This document shows positions 33,068 to 39,848 of a stretch of DNA of 64,000 nucleotides, in pieces (position 1 is the first letter of the stretch; each line of letters begins with the position of its first letter). Both the position numbers and the translations under genes were made by a program. The notes beneath the pieces are model-generated. The model saw nothing but the letters and a program-made list of their open reading frames with translations. It was not told the DNA's origin and made no database searches. Source of the DNA: Roseiarcus sp963835885 (GTDB lineage Bacteria; Pseudomonadota; Alphaproteobacteria; Rhizobiales; Beijerinckiaceae). The stretch lies in NCBI GenBank assembly GCA_963835885.1, contig CAWIHF010000020.1, forward strand, positions 62,001 through 126,000, given 5' to 3'.

Positions 33068-34465
33068 ATGCCTTTTGGCGTTTGGTCAGTCGGGCGGCGA
33101 GGCGCTCTCGGCCTTGGGATTTCGCTCGCAATTTGCGCCGGCGCCGCCCACGCGACGCCTTTTCTGGTCGCCGACGCCGACAGCGGACAGGTTCTGATCC
33201 AAAACGAGGCGACCGAGGAGTGGTATCCGGCTTCGCTCACCAAACTGATGACCGTTTATGTCGCGCTCGACGCGGTGCGGGCCGGCAAACTGACGATGGA
33301 CACGCCTCTCGTGATGTCGGCGCGGGCCGCGCGGATGCCGCCCTCGAAGATGGGATTTCGCCCGGGCACCGAGGTGACGCTCGGCAACGCCCTGAAAATG
33401 CTGATGGTGAAATCTCCGAACGATGTTGCAGTCATGGTTGCCGAAGGCGTTTCCGGGTCGGTCGAGGCCTTCGCCGATGACATGAATGCGGAGGCGCGAC
33501 GTCTGGGACTGCGGGAATCGCATTTCGTCAACCCGAACGGGCTGCACAACCCGGACCACGTGTCCTCGGCGCGCGACATGGCGATGCTCGCCAGGGCGCT
33601 GCTGCACGATTTCCCCGACCAGGCGGGTCTCTACGGGATTGGGGCGCTGCAGCTTGGCGGCCAGATTATCCCCACCCACAACGGCCTGCTGGGGCGCTAT
33701 CCCGGAGCCGACGGCATGAAGACGGGCTTCACCTGTCCAGCCGGATTCAACGTCGTGGCGACTGCCAGTCAATACGGCAGGCGTCTCATCGTGGTGGTGC
33801 TTGGCTCCCCGTCGGCGAAATTGCGCACTCAGGAGGCGGCCGACCTGTTCGACCGAGGCTTCGCCATGAGCGGCGGATCGGGCACGCTCAAGTCGCTGCC
33901 GACCGCCGGCGGTGGCCCGAAGAATATGCGCGCCGATGTCTGCCTGCACCGGAACGCTGCGGCGATCGCGGCAGCGGACGAAGAAAGCGTGGCCGAAGCC
34001 CTCCAGGCATCGCCCCAGGGCCGCGGCGCGGTCATCTCCGCGGTCGCCAGCGGCGCGCCCTATCATACGGAGATTTCCAACGAACGTCCGCATTTTGACC
34101 CGGTTCCCGTCTTCATCGGTCCTATTGCGGGCTGGAAGGGTCCGGTTCTCGGTCCGAGGCCAACGCCCGCTTCAACTGCGGCGCTGCCGGCCGACGCCAA
34201 GGCTTACTCCGCCGAGAAGGCCGCCGCGATCGGTGACCAGGCGTCGCCAAACGGGGAGCCGAGCGCGCCGACGGTTCTTAAGGGAGCGGTTCGGACCCCG
34301 CGCGCGATTCGGCGCCATCCAAAGCCGAGGAAACACGTCGTTGCGGACACGGAGATGAAGAAACCGGCGACGAAGCCTCAAGTCATCGGCAAGACCGTCA
34401 AGGACGCGAAGGCCGCCAAGGCCAAGAGCGTGAATACGGAGCCGAAGACGGGCTCGAGCGACTGA
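33068..34465 (+). CDS. D-alanyl-D-alanine carboxypeptidase, PBP5/6 type
   Basis: ATG 33068 has GGAAGGAG nine bases upstream; an in-frame TTG 27 bases earlier is not needed. After a signal peptide (GALGLGISLAICAGAAHA) the penicillin-binding domain shows the three active-site motifs: Ser56-Leu-Thr-Lys59 (PASLTKLMT), Ser-Pro-Asn near 116 and Lys-Thr-Gly near 220 (DGMKTGFTC). It trims the fifth alanine from peptidoglycan stem peptides in the periplasm. The C-terminal 120 residues are basic and repetitive (KKPATKPQVIGKTVKDAKAA) and replace the amphipathic membrane anchor common in this family; they may bind the cell wall. Confidence 0.92.
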   Translation: MPFGVWSVGRRGALGLGISLAICAGAAHATPFLVADADSGQVLIQNEATEEWYPASLTKLMTVYVALDAVRAGKLTMDTPLVMSARAARMPPSKMGFRPGTEVTLGNALKMLMVKSPNDVAVMVAEGVSGSVEAFADDMNAEARRLGLRESHFVNPNGLHNPDHVSSARDMAMLARALLHDFPDQAGLYGIGALQLGGQIIPTHNGLLGRYPGADGMKTGFTCPAGFNVVATASQYGRRLIVVVLGSPSAKLRTQEAADLFDRGFAMSGGSGTLKSLPTAGGGPKNMRADVCLHRNAAAIAAADEESVAEALQASPQGRGAVISAVASGAPYHTEISNERPHFDPVPVFIGPIAGWKGPVLGPRPTPASTAALPADAKAYSAEKAAAIGDQASPNGEPSAPTVLKGAVRTPRAIRRHPKPRKHVVADTEMKKPATKPQVIGKTVKDAKAAKAKSVNTEPKTGSSD

Positions 34466-34714
34466 CGCCGCCGCAGGAGATTCACGGGGAAAAGTAAAGA
34501 CCATTTCATGATCTCCCGTTTCGAGTGGCCGCTTCTCCATGACGTTCATAATTGATTTGCATAATGCCTTGGTTTAGCCGGCTTCCGGACAAGCGCGTGC
34601 CCTAAGGGGCCTGCATCTTAACTGGTGCCGCGCGAGGTCGGTTTGCGGTTTGCTCGGTTTTCTTGCCCCCCAGCCCCCGAGCGCCAGGACGAACCGAACA
34701 CATCTTGCGAGGCT
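34466..34714. other. Intergenic region before terminator
   Basis: Part of a 426-base gap between the carboxypeptidase gene and btaA. It contains no open frame with support. Its right end carries a strong terminator about 250 bases after the last gene, so a long 3' untranslated region or an unannotated short RNA could lie here; I see no family match. Confidence 0.3.
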
Positions 34715-34756
34715 AGCGGATCGGCGGGCCCCCTCCCAGCCGATCCGCTCTTTTTT
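34715..34756 (+). terminator. Rho-independent terminator
   Basis: An 11-bp perfect stem, AGCGGATCGGC with GCCGATCCGCT, closes a 13-base loop and is followed by TCTTTTTTG on the plus strand. It points rightward, so it ends transcription from the carboxypeptidase side, or of a short RNA in the preceding gap. Confidence 0.88.
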
Positions 34757-34828
34757 GCCTGTTTCCCCTGAAATCCCGGGCGGCCGTCCTCCTGTGCAAC
34801 CTTGTACCTCGTACTGGGGCTGCTAATT

Positions 34829-34850
34829 CGTCACGCCGGCGTCATGCAAC
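34829..34850 (+). promoter_or_regulatory. Pho-box-like direct repeat upstream of btaA
   Basis: CGTCACGCCGG and CGTCATGCAAC are two direct copies spaced exactly 11 bp, as in the PhoB box (two 11-bp units beginning CTGTCAT/C). It ends about 40 bases before the btaA start. Betaine-lipid genes are known to be induced by phosphate starvation through PhoB in alphaproteobacteria, so the position is meaningful even though each copy has C where the consensus has T. Confidence 0.45.
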
Positions 34851-34891
34851 TCATCTAGCGCGCTCGGACGACCGAGGGATGGGGGACTGAA

Positions 34892-36139
34892 TTGGCGCAC
34901 TCCACCAAGGCGGCCCGGAAGGCGACCGGCGTCTCTCTCAGGGCGGCCGTTCATCGCGCCAAACCCCTGTCGCGGGCAGGGGTGCTCGAATGGGTCTTCA
35001 CCTACGCGTTCTCGAAGCTCGTCTATCCCCAGATCTGGGAAGATCCGGTCGTCGACATGAAGGCGCTCGAGATCGGACCGGGGCACGAGGTGATCGCGAT
35101 CGCGTCAGGCGGATGCAACGTGCTTTCGTATCTCGCCGCCAACCCCGCCGGCGTCACAGCGGTCGACCTCAATGGAGCGCACATCGCGCTCGGCAAGCTC
35201 AAGATTTGCGCGCTGCAGAACCTGCAGGACTATGAGACGTTCTTCCGCTTCTTGGGCCGCGCCGACGTCCGCGCCAACGTTCGCGTATACGACCAGCGCC
35301 TGCGGGCCAGGCTCGACCCGGGGACGCGCGCCTATTGGGACAAGCGCCGCGCATTCGGCCGCCGGCGCATCGGCGTCTTCGCCCGCAATCTTTATCGCCA
35401 CGGTCTGCTTGGGCACTTCCTCGGCGCCGGGCATTTGCTTGCCCGTCTACACGGGCTCGACCCATCGGACATTCTCGAGGCCAGGACGCTCGAGGAGCAG
35501 AGGACGCTCTACGAGAAGCGGCTTGCGCCGATCTTCAATAAGCCGCTCGTCCGCTGGATGATGAAGCAGCCGGCGTCGCTCTATGGCCTCGGCATTCCGC
35601 CGGCGCAATATAAGGCGCTGGCGGCCAACTCGCCGAGGGGCATTGGAGAGGTGCTCAGCCAGCGGGTCGAGCGGCTTGCTTGCGATTTCGCCATCGCCGA
35701 CAATTACTTCGCCTGGCAGGCGTTCGGCCGCCGCTATGCGCCGGGTCCGGAGCCGTCTCTGCCGCCCTACCTGCAGGAAGAGAATTTCGACGCTCTCCGC
35801 GACCGGTCGAAGCGGGTGCGCTATGTGCAGCGTTCGCTGACCGAAATTCTGTTCGATTCGCCGGCGGCGAGCTTTGACCGATATGTGCTGCTTGACGCCC
35901 AGGACTGGATGACCGACACCGACCTGACAGCGTTGTGGGCCCAAATCACGCGCACGGCCCGGCCTGCCGCGCGGGTCATCTTCCGCACGGCGGCCGACGA
36001 GCGCCTCCTGCCGGGGCGGTTGCCCGAAGATCTTTTGAACCGCTGGTCCTATGAGGAGGAACGCTGCCGGGAACTCGGGCGACAGGACCGCTCGTCCATC
36101 TATGGCGCTTTCCACCTTTACATCCTGAGGGACGCCTGA
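34892..36139 (+). CDS. btaA: S-adenosylmethionine:diacylglycerol 3-amino-3-carboxypropyltransferase
   Basis: TTG 34892 with GAGGGATGGGGG upstream gives 415 residues. The family (DUF3419) pattern is clear: VFTYAFSKLVYPQIWEDPVV, KALEIGPGHEVIAIASGGCN (SAM loop), VTAVDLNGAHIALGKLKICA, and the C-terminal ARPAARVIFRTAADERLLPG. BtaA moves the aminocarboxypropyl group of SAM onto diacylglycerol to make diacylglyceryl-homoserine, first step of the phosphorus-free lipid DGTS. The next gene supplies the N-methyltransferase. A Pho-box-like repeat lies upstream. Confidence 0.93.
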   Translation: MAHSTKAARKATGVSLRAAVHRAKPLSRAGVLEWVFTYAFSKLVYPQIWEDPVVDMKALEIGPGHEVIAIASGGCNVLSYLAANPAGVTAVDLNGAHIALGKLKICALQNLQDYETFFRFLGRADVRANVRVYDQRLRARLDPGTRAYWDKRRAFGRRRIGVFARNLYRHGLLGHFLGAGHLLARLHGLDPSDILEARTLEEQRTLYEKRLAPIFNKPLVRWMMKQPASLYGLGIPPAQYKALAANSPRGIGEVLSQRVERLACDFAIADNYFAWQAFGRRYAPGPEPSLPPYLQEENFDALRDRSKRVRYVQRSLTEILFDSPAASFDRYVLLDAQDWMTDTDLTALWAQITRTARPAARVIFRTAADERLLPGRLPEDLLNRWSYEEERCRELGRQDRSSIYGAFHLYILRDA

Positions 36140-36141
36140 CG

Positions 36142-36816
36142 ATGAGCGACGCTGCCCAGCTGATGGACAGGATGTACCGCCGTCAGCGCCATATCTACGA
36201 CCTGAGCCGCAAGTACTATCTGATCGGCCGCGACGAAGCGATTGCCCGCCTGCGGCCTGAGCCCGGCGATGTTGTCCTCGAAATCGGCTGTGGCACCGGG
36301 CGTAACCTCGTCAAAGCGGCCCGCGCCTATCCCGATTCGAAGTTCTTCGGCCTCGACGTCTCGCGCGAGATGCTCGAGACCGCCGCGGCTTCGATCGCGC
36401 GCGCCGGGCTAACATCCCGCATCACCATCGCCGAGGCCGACGCCATCGACTTCGAGCCTCGGGCCCTGTTCGGCCGGGAGCAGTTCGAGCGCGTGATGAT
36501 TTCCTACGCCTTGTCGATGATCCCGCCGTGGCGTGCGGCGCTTGTCCGGGCGCTAGACGTCGTCGCGCAAGGCGGATCGCTCCATGTGATCGATTTCGGC
36601 GACTGCGCCGGCTGGCCAACACCGTTCAAGGCGGCCCTCCGCCGCTGGCTCGCCGCCTTCGAAGTGGCTCCGCGAGAGGATCTCGCCGAGACCCTCGCCG
36701 TTCTGTCTTCGGCCCGGGGCCTCGTCTCGACCGCCGAGAACTGGCGTGCCGGCTACGCAATTCTCGCCGCCGCCCGGTCCGGTCGGCTCTGTCGGCATCG
36801 GCTCTGTCGGCCCTAG
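36142..36816 (+). CDS. btaB: Diacylglyceryl-homoserine N-methyltransferase
   Basis: The start is two bases after the btaA stop. The 224-residue class I methyltransferase has SAM motif I VVLEIGCGTGRNLVKAARAY, motif II FFGLDVSREMLETAAASI, and the lipid-methyltransferase stretch MISYALSMIPPWRAALVRAL then GGSLHVIDFGDCAGW. BtaB adds three methyl groups to the homoserine headgroup to give the betaine lipid DGTS. The arginine-rich last 12 residues look unusual and may be an extension past the family's normal end. Confidence 0.92.
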   Translation: MSDAAQLMDRMYRRQRHIYDLSRKYYLIGRDEAIARLRPEPGDVVLEIGCGTGRNLVKAARAYPDSKFFGLDVSREMLETAAASIARAGLTSRITIAEADAIDFEPRALFGREQFERVMISYALSMIPPWRAALVRALDVVAQGGSLHVIDFGDCAGWPTPFKAALRRWLAAFEVAPREDLAETLAVLSSARGLVSTAENWRAGYAILAAARSGRLCRHRLCRP

Positions 36817-36849
36817 CCAATTGCCCGCCGAGCGCCTAGATTGGGGCTT

Positions 36850-37003
36850 GCGGAGCTGGGTGGCGCGTCAGGACAATATTCCTCGGGGCCGTACGATCCC
36901 TATGGGAGCTGTCCCTGCCCTTGCCCGTGGGCTTTGGCACACGGCGCCCACCTACCTTACGTAGGCGCCCGGGATCACCGTCCAACGGCCGTCTCGGCTC
37001 CGC
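36850..37003 (+). ncRNA. ssrS: 6S RNA
   Basis: A closing stem pairs GCGGAGC (36850) with GCTCCGC (ending 37003), giving about 154 nt, the usual length in alphaproteobacteria. The interior has the long irregular hairpin expected, with a terminal-side stem CCTAC-CTTAC-GTAGG and the segment GGGATCACCGTCCAACGGC, which I recognise from alphaproteobacterial 6S RNAs. The next gene encodes 5-formyltetrahydrofolate cyclo-ligase, the conserved neighbour of 6S RNA in many proteobacteria. 6S RNA sequesters sigma-70 RNA polymerase in stationary phase. Confidence 0.65.
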
Positions 37004-37035
37004 GCTCATTTTACACCACGGATTGGCGCAGTGCC

Positions 37036-37624
37036 TTGAGTTCGACCGACGCCGATCCGAAGTCCCTTCTCCGCCAGCAGGCGCTCGCGCGGCGAAAGGA
37101 CCTTGATTCAGACGCCCAGACCCGTCTCACCGAGCGGCTGACCCAGGAAGGCATGCGCTTCGCCGGACTCTGGGGACCTGCCGTGGTTTCCGCTTTCCAC
37201 CCCATACGCGACGAACCCGACGTGCTCGCACTGCTCGACGCACTTGCGGCGAAGGGTTATGCGACCGCATTGCCGGCGGTCGTCGGCCGCGGAACCCCCT
37301 TGACCTTTCGTCTTTGGCGGCCCGGCGAGCCGACGCGCCTCGGCCGAATGGGAATTTCCGAGCCGCTCGAACTCGGCGCCCGGCGTCGACCCGGATCTTT
37401 TGTTCGTACCGCTCGCCTGCTTCGACCGGCTGGGCCATCGCATCGGCTACGGCGCGGGCTATTACGACCGCAGCCTGGCGCTCCTCAGGTCAACCAAGAG
37501 AATTCATGCGGTCGGCGTCGCTTACGGGGTTTGCGAAGTCGCGACGGTGCCTTATGAGGCGCATGACCAGAGACTGGATGTCGTCGTGACGGAGCGCGAG
37601 ACCATTTTTGTCAGCGAGCGCTGA
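37036..37624 (+). pseudogene. 5-formyltetrahydrofolate cyclo-ligase, single frameshift
   Basis: From TTG 37036 one frame reads SLLRQQALARRKDLDSDAQT, VVSAFHPIRDEPDVLALLDA and GISEPLELG. The other frame takes over at about 37378 with APGVDPDLLFVPLACFDRLG, HRIGYGAGYYDRSL and DQRLDVVVTERETIFVSER. The joint is a single extra base in CTCGGCGCCC. All family motifs (GxGxGxYD, basic N-terminal helix) are present and there are no internal stops. The enzyme converts 5-formyl-THF to methenyl-THF. The break is either a recent mutation or a sequence error. Confidence 0.85.
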
Positions 37625-38443
37625 ATGCGCCTTCTTTTCATTGGCGATGTCGTCGGGCGCTCCGGGCGGGCGGCGGTCAGTCAGCAGGCGCCGCTCCTGC
37701 GCGCGCGCTGGCGCCTCGACTTTGTCATCGTGAACGGCGAGAATGCAGCCGGCGGGTTCGGCCTCACCGAGGCGATTTTCGAAGAGTTTTTGCAGGTGGG
37801 CGTCGACGCGGTGACGCTCGGCAATCATGCCTTCGACCAACGCGAAGCGCTCGTGTTCATCGAACGGCAGCCGCGGCTGGTTCGTCCCGCCAATTACCCT
37901 CCCGGCACGCCCGGACGCGGCTCTACGGTCATTGAGAATTCGCAAGGCGCGCGCCTCCTCATCGTCAACGTGCTTGGCCGCATCTTCATGGATGCGCTGG
38001 ACGACCCGTTCGCCGCGGTCGACCGGGAGCTCGCGTCCTCGCCTCTGGGCGAGGGATGCCACGCCGTCGTCGTCGATATGCACGCCGAAGCGAGCAGCGA
38101 GAAATGGGCGCTCGGCCACTTTGTCGACGGGCGCGCGAGCCTCGTTGTCGGCACCCACACGCATGTGCCGAGCGCCGACCATCGGATTCTCTCCGGCGGT
38201 ACGGGGTTCGTCACTGACGTCGGCATGACAGGCGACTATGATTCGGTGATCGGCATGGAGAAGGACGAGCCCATGAGGCGCTTCATCCGCCGCATTCCCT
38301 CCGGCCGGTTCGAGCCCGCACTCGGGCCGGCGACGCTCTGCGGGGTGGTGGTGGATATCAACTCTTCGGGGCTGACAAAAGCCATCGCGCCGGTACGGAT
38401 CGGCGGTCTCCTCGCCGCCGCCGCGCCTGATTTTTGGGACTGA
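37625..38443 (+). CDS. TIGR00282-family metallophosphoesterase (YmdB-like)
   Basis: The ATG directly follows the preceding TGA. The 272-residue protein has the metal-binding motifs of the calcineurin-like YmdB group: LLFIGDVVGRSGRAAV, FVIVNGENAAGGFGLTEAIF, VDAVTLGNHAFDQREALVFI, VVDMHAEASSEKWALGHFVD and VVGTHTHVPSADHRILSGGT. Family members hydrolyse cyclic nucleotides (2',3'-cAMP) and affect RNA turnover and stationary-phase behaviour. It is co-directional with the cyclo-ligase gene, an arrangement common in alphaproteobacteria. Confidence 0.92.
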   Translation: MRLLFIGDVVGRSGRAAVSQQAPLLRARWRLDFVIVNGENAAGGFGLTEAIFEEFLQVGVDAVTLGNHAFDQREALVFIERQPRLVRPANYPPGTPGRGSTVIENSQGARLLIVNVLGRIFMDALDDPFAAVDRELASSPLGEGCHAVVVDMHAEASSEKWALGHFVDGRASLVVGTHTHVPSADHRILSGGTGFVTDVGMTGDYDSVIGMEKDEPMRRFIRRIPSGRFEPALGPATLCGVVVDINSSGLTKAIAPVRIGGLLAAAAPDFWD

Positions 38444-38450
38444 TGCATCG

Positions 38451-39150
38451 ATGACCGCACCGACCATCGTCTACGATCTCGACGGCACCCTCGCCGACAC
38501 AGCAGGCGACCTGATGGGCGCGCTGAACGCGGTCCTGGTCCACGAAGGCCTCGCGCCGCTATCGGTCGAGAACGCACGCTCGATGCTTGGCGCCGGAGGC
38601 CGGGTGCTGATTGCACGCGGCTTTGCGGCGTCGGGACGGCAGCTCGCGCCGCGAAAGCTCGAAGTCGCTGTTCGGCGATTTTCTTGCCCACTACAACGCC
38701 CACATCGTGGAGCAAACGCGGCTCTACCCCGGCGTCGAAGCGGCCCTGAAGGCTTTTGCGCGAACGGGATGGCGCCAGGCCGTCTGCACCAACAAGATGG
38801 AAGGCTCGGCGAAAATCCTCATCGAAAAGCTGGGCGTCGCCAGCTGGTTCGCCTTCATTTGCGGCCAGGACACGTTTGGCGTCGGCAAGCCGGACCCGAA
38901 GCCCTTACTCGGCACAATCGCCGCAGCCGGCGGAGCCGGCGACCGCGCGATCATGGTCGGCGACTCAGTCACCGATATCAAGACGGCGCGCGCGGCGGGA
39001 CTGCCGGTGATTGCGGTCGACTTCGGCTATTCCGACGTACCCGTGTCCGAACTCGGCCCAGACCAGGTGATTTCGCACTTCGACGAACTCGCGAACGCCT
39101 GCGCCGCAGTCATGCCGGCTGGAAGTCAGTCCTTGGCGCGCTCGACGTAG
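38451..39150 (+). pseudogene. gph: HAD-family phosphoglycolate phosphatase, single frameshift
   Basis: Frame one starts at ATG 38451 with TIVYDLDGTLADTAGDLMGA (HAD motif I, DxDGT) and runs to about 38665 (GRQLAPRKLE). The second frame carries on with SLFGDFLAHYNAHIVEQTRL, VCTNKMEGSAKILIEKLG (motif II), KPDPKPLL (motif III lysine) and AIMVGDSVTDIKTARAAGLP (motif IV). One base change would restore a normal protein of about 232 residues. Gph removes 2-phosphoglycolate made by DNA repair or by Rubisco oxygenation. The 3' end overlaps the convergent efp gene by 25 bases. Confidence 0.85.
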
Positions 39151-39695
39151 CTGCCGTCCTCGGTCTGCAGGACGATGCGCGTTCCCGCGCTGATGTGGGG
39201 CGGCACCATGGCGCGCGCCCCGTTCGAGAGCTTCGCGGGCTTGTAGGACGATGATGCGGTCTGGCCCTTCATCGCAGGCTCCGTCTCGACCACCTCCAGG
39301 GTGACGCGGGGCGGCAATTGAATGGCGACCGGCGTCTCGTTGAAGATGGAGAGGATGACCTTCATGCCCTCCTGGAGCCACTGCGCCTGATCGCCGATGA
39401 CCTCGGTCGGGACGGTCAACTGGTCAAAGGTATCGGCATTCATGAAATGGTAGCCGTCGCCGTCGGCGTAGAGGAAGTCGAAGCTCTTGTCCTCGACGAA
39501 CGCGCGCTCGACTTGCTCGGTCGTCTTGAAGCGGTCGGTCACCTTGACGCCGTCGGACAGACGGCGCATGTCGATCTGGGTCGTAGGCGTGCCCTTGCCG
39601 GGATGGAAGCTTTCGGCGGAAAGAACGACGCAAAGCTGACCGTCCTCTCGCTCGATGATGTTGCCCTTGCGAATCGAGCTTGCGATAACTCTCAC
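39126..39695 (-). CDS. efp: Translation elongation factor P
   Basis: The start is GTG at 39693-39695, giving MRVIASSIRKGNIIE, the family N-terminus. The 189-residue protein has the three OB-like domains. The modification loop reads FHPGKGTPTTQIDM with Lys34 in the position that EpmA beta-lysylates in E. coli. Domains II and III end with GTRIVLQTEDGSYVERAKD. EF-P rescues ribosomes stalled at polyproline. The divergent gene at 39849 encodes the EpmA enzyme that acts on this lysine, which fits. Confidence 0.95.
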   Translation of the reverse strand: MRVIASSIRKGNIIEREDGQLCVVLSAESFHPGKGTPTTQIDMRRLSDGVKVTDRFKTTEQVERAFVEDKSFDFLYADGDGYHFMNADTFDQLTVPTEVIGDQAQWLQEGMKVILSIFNETPVAIQLPPRVTLEVVETEPAMKGQTASSSYKPAKLSNGARAMVPPHISAGTRIVLQTEDGSYVERAKD

Positions 39696-39848
39696 GTCTT
39701 TGTCCTCGAAATCTGGCGTGCGCCGCTTTTGCGCGACGGATCGCTTCCTTACAAGCGGCGGGCTTGCGCTTGAGGCGCGCTTTATACTGGTTTTGGCGGC
39801 GAAGGCCAGTCGGGACGACCGAATCGTATCTGGAGAACATAGAGTTCC

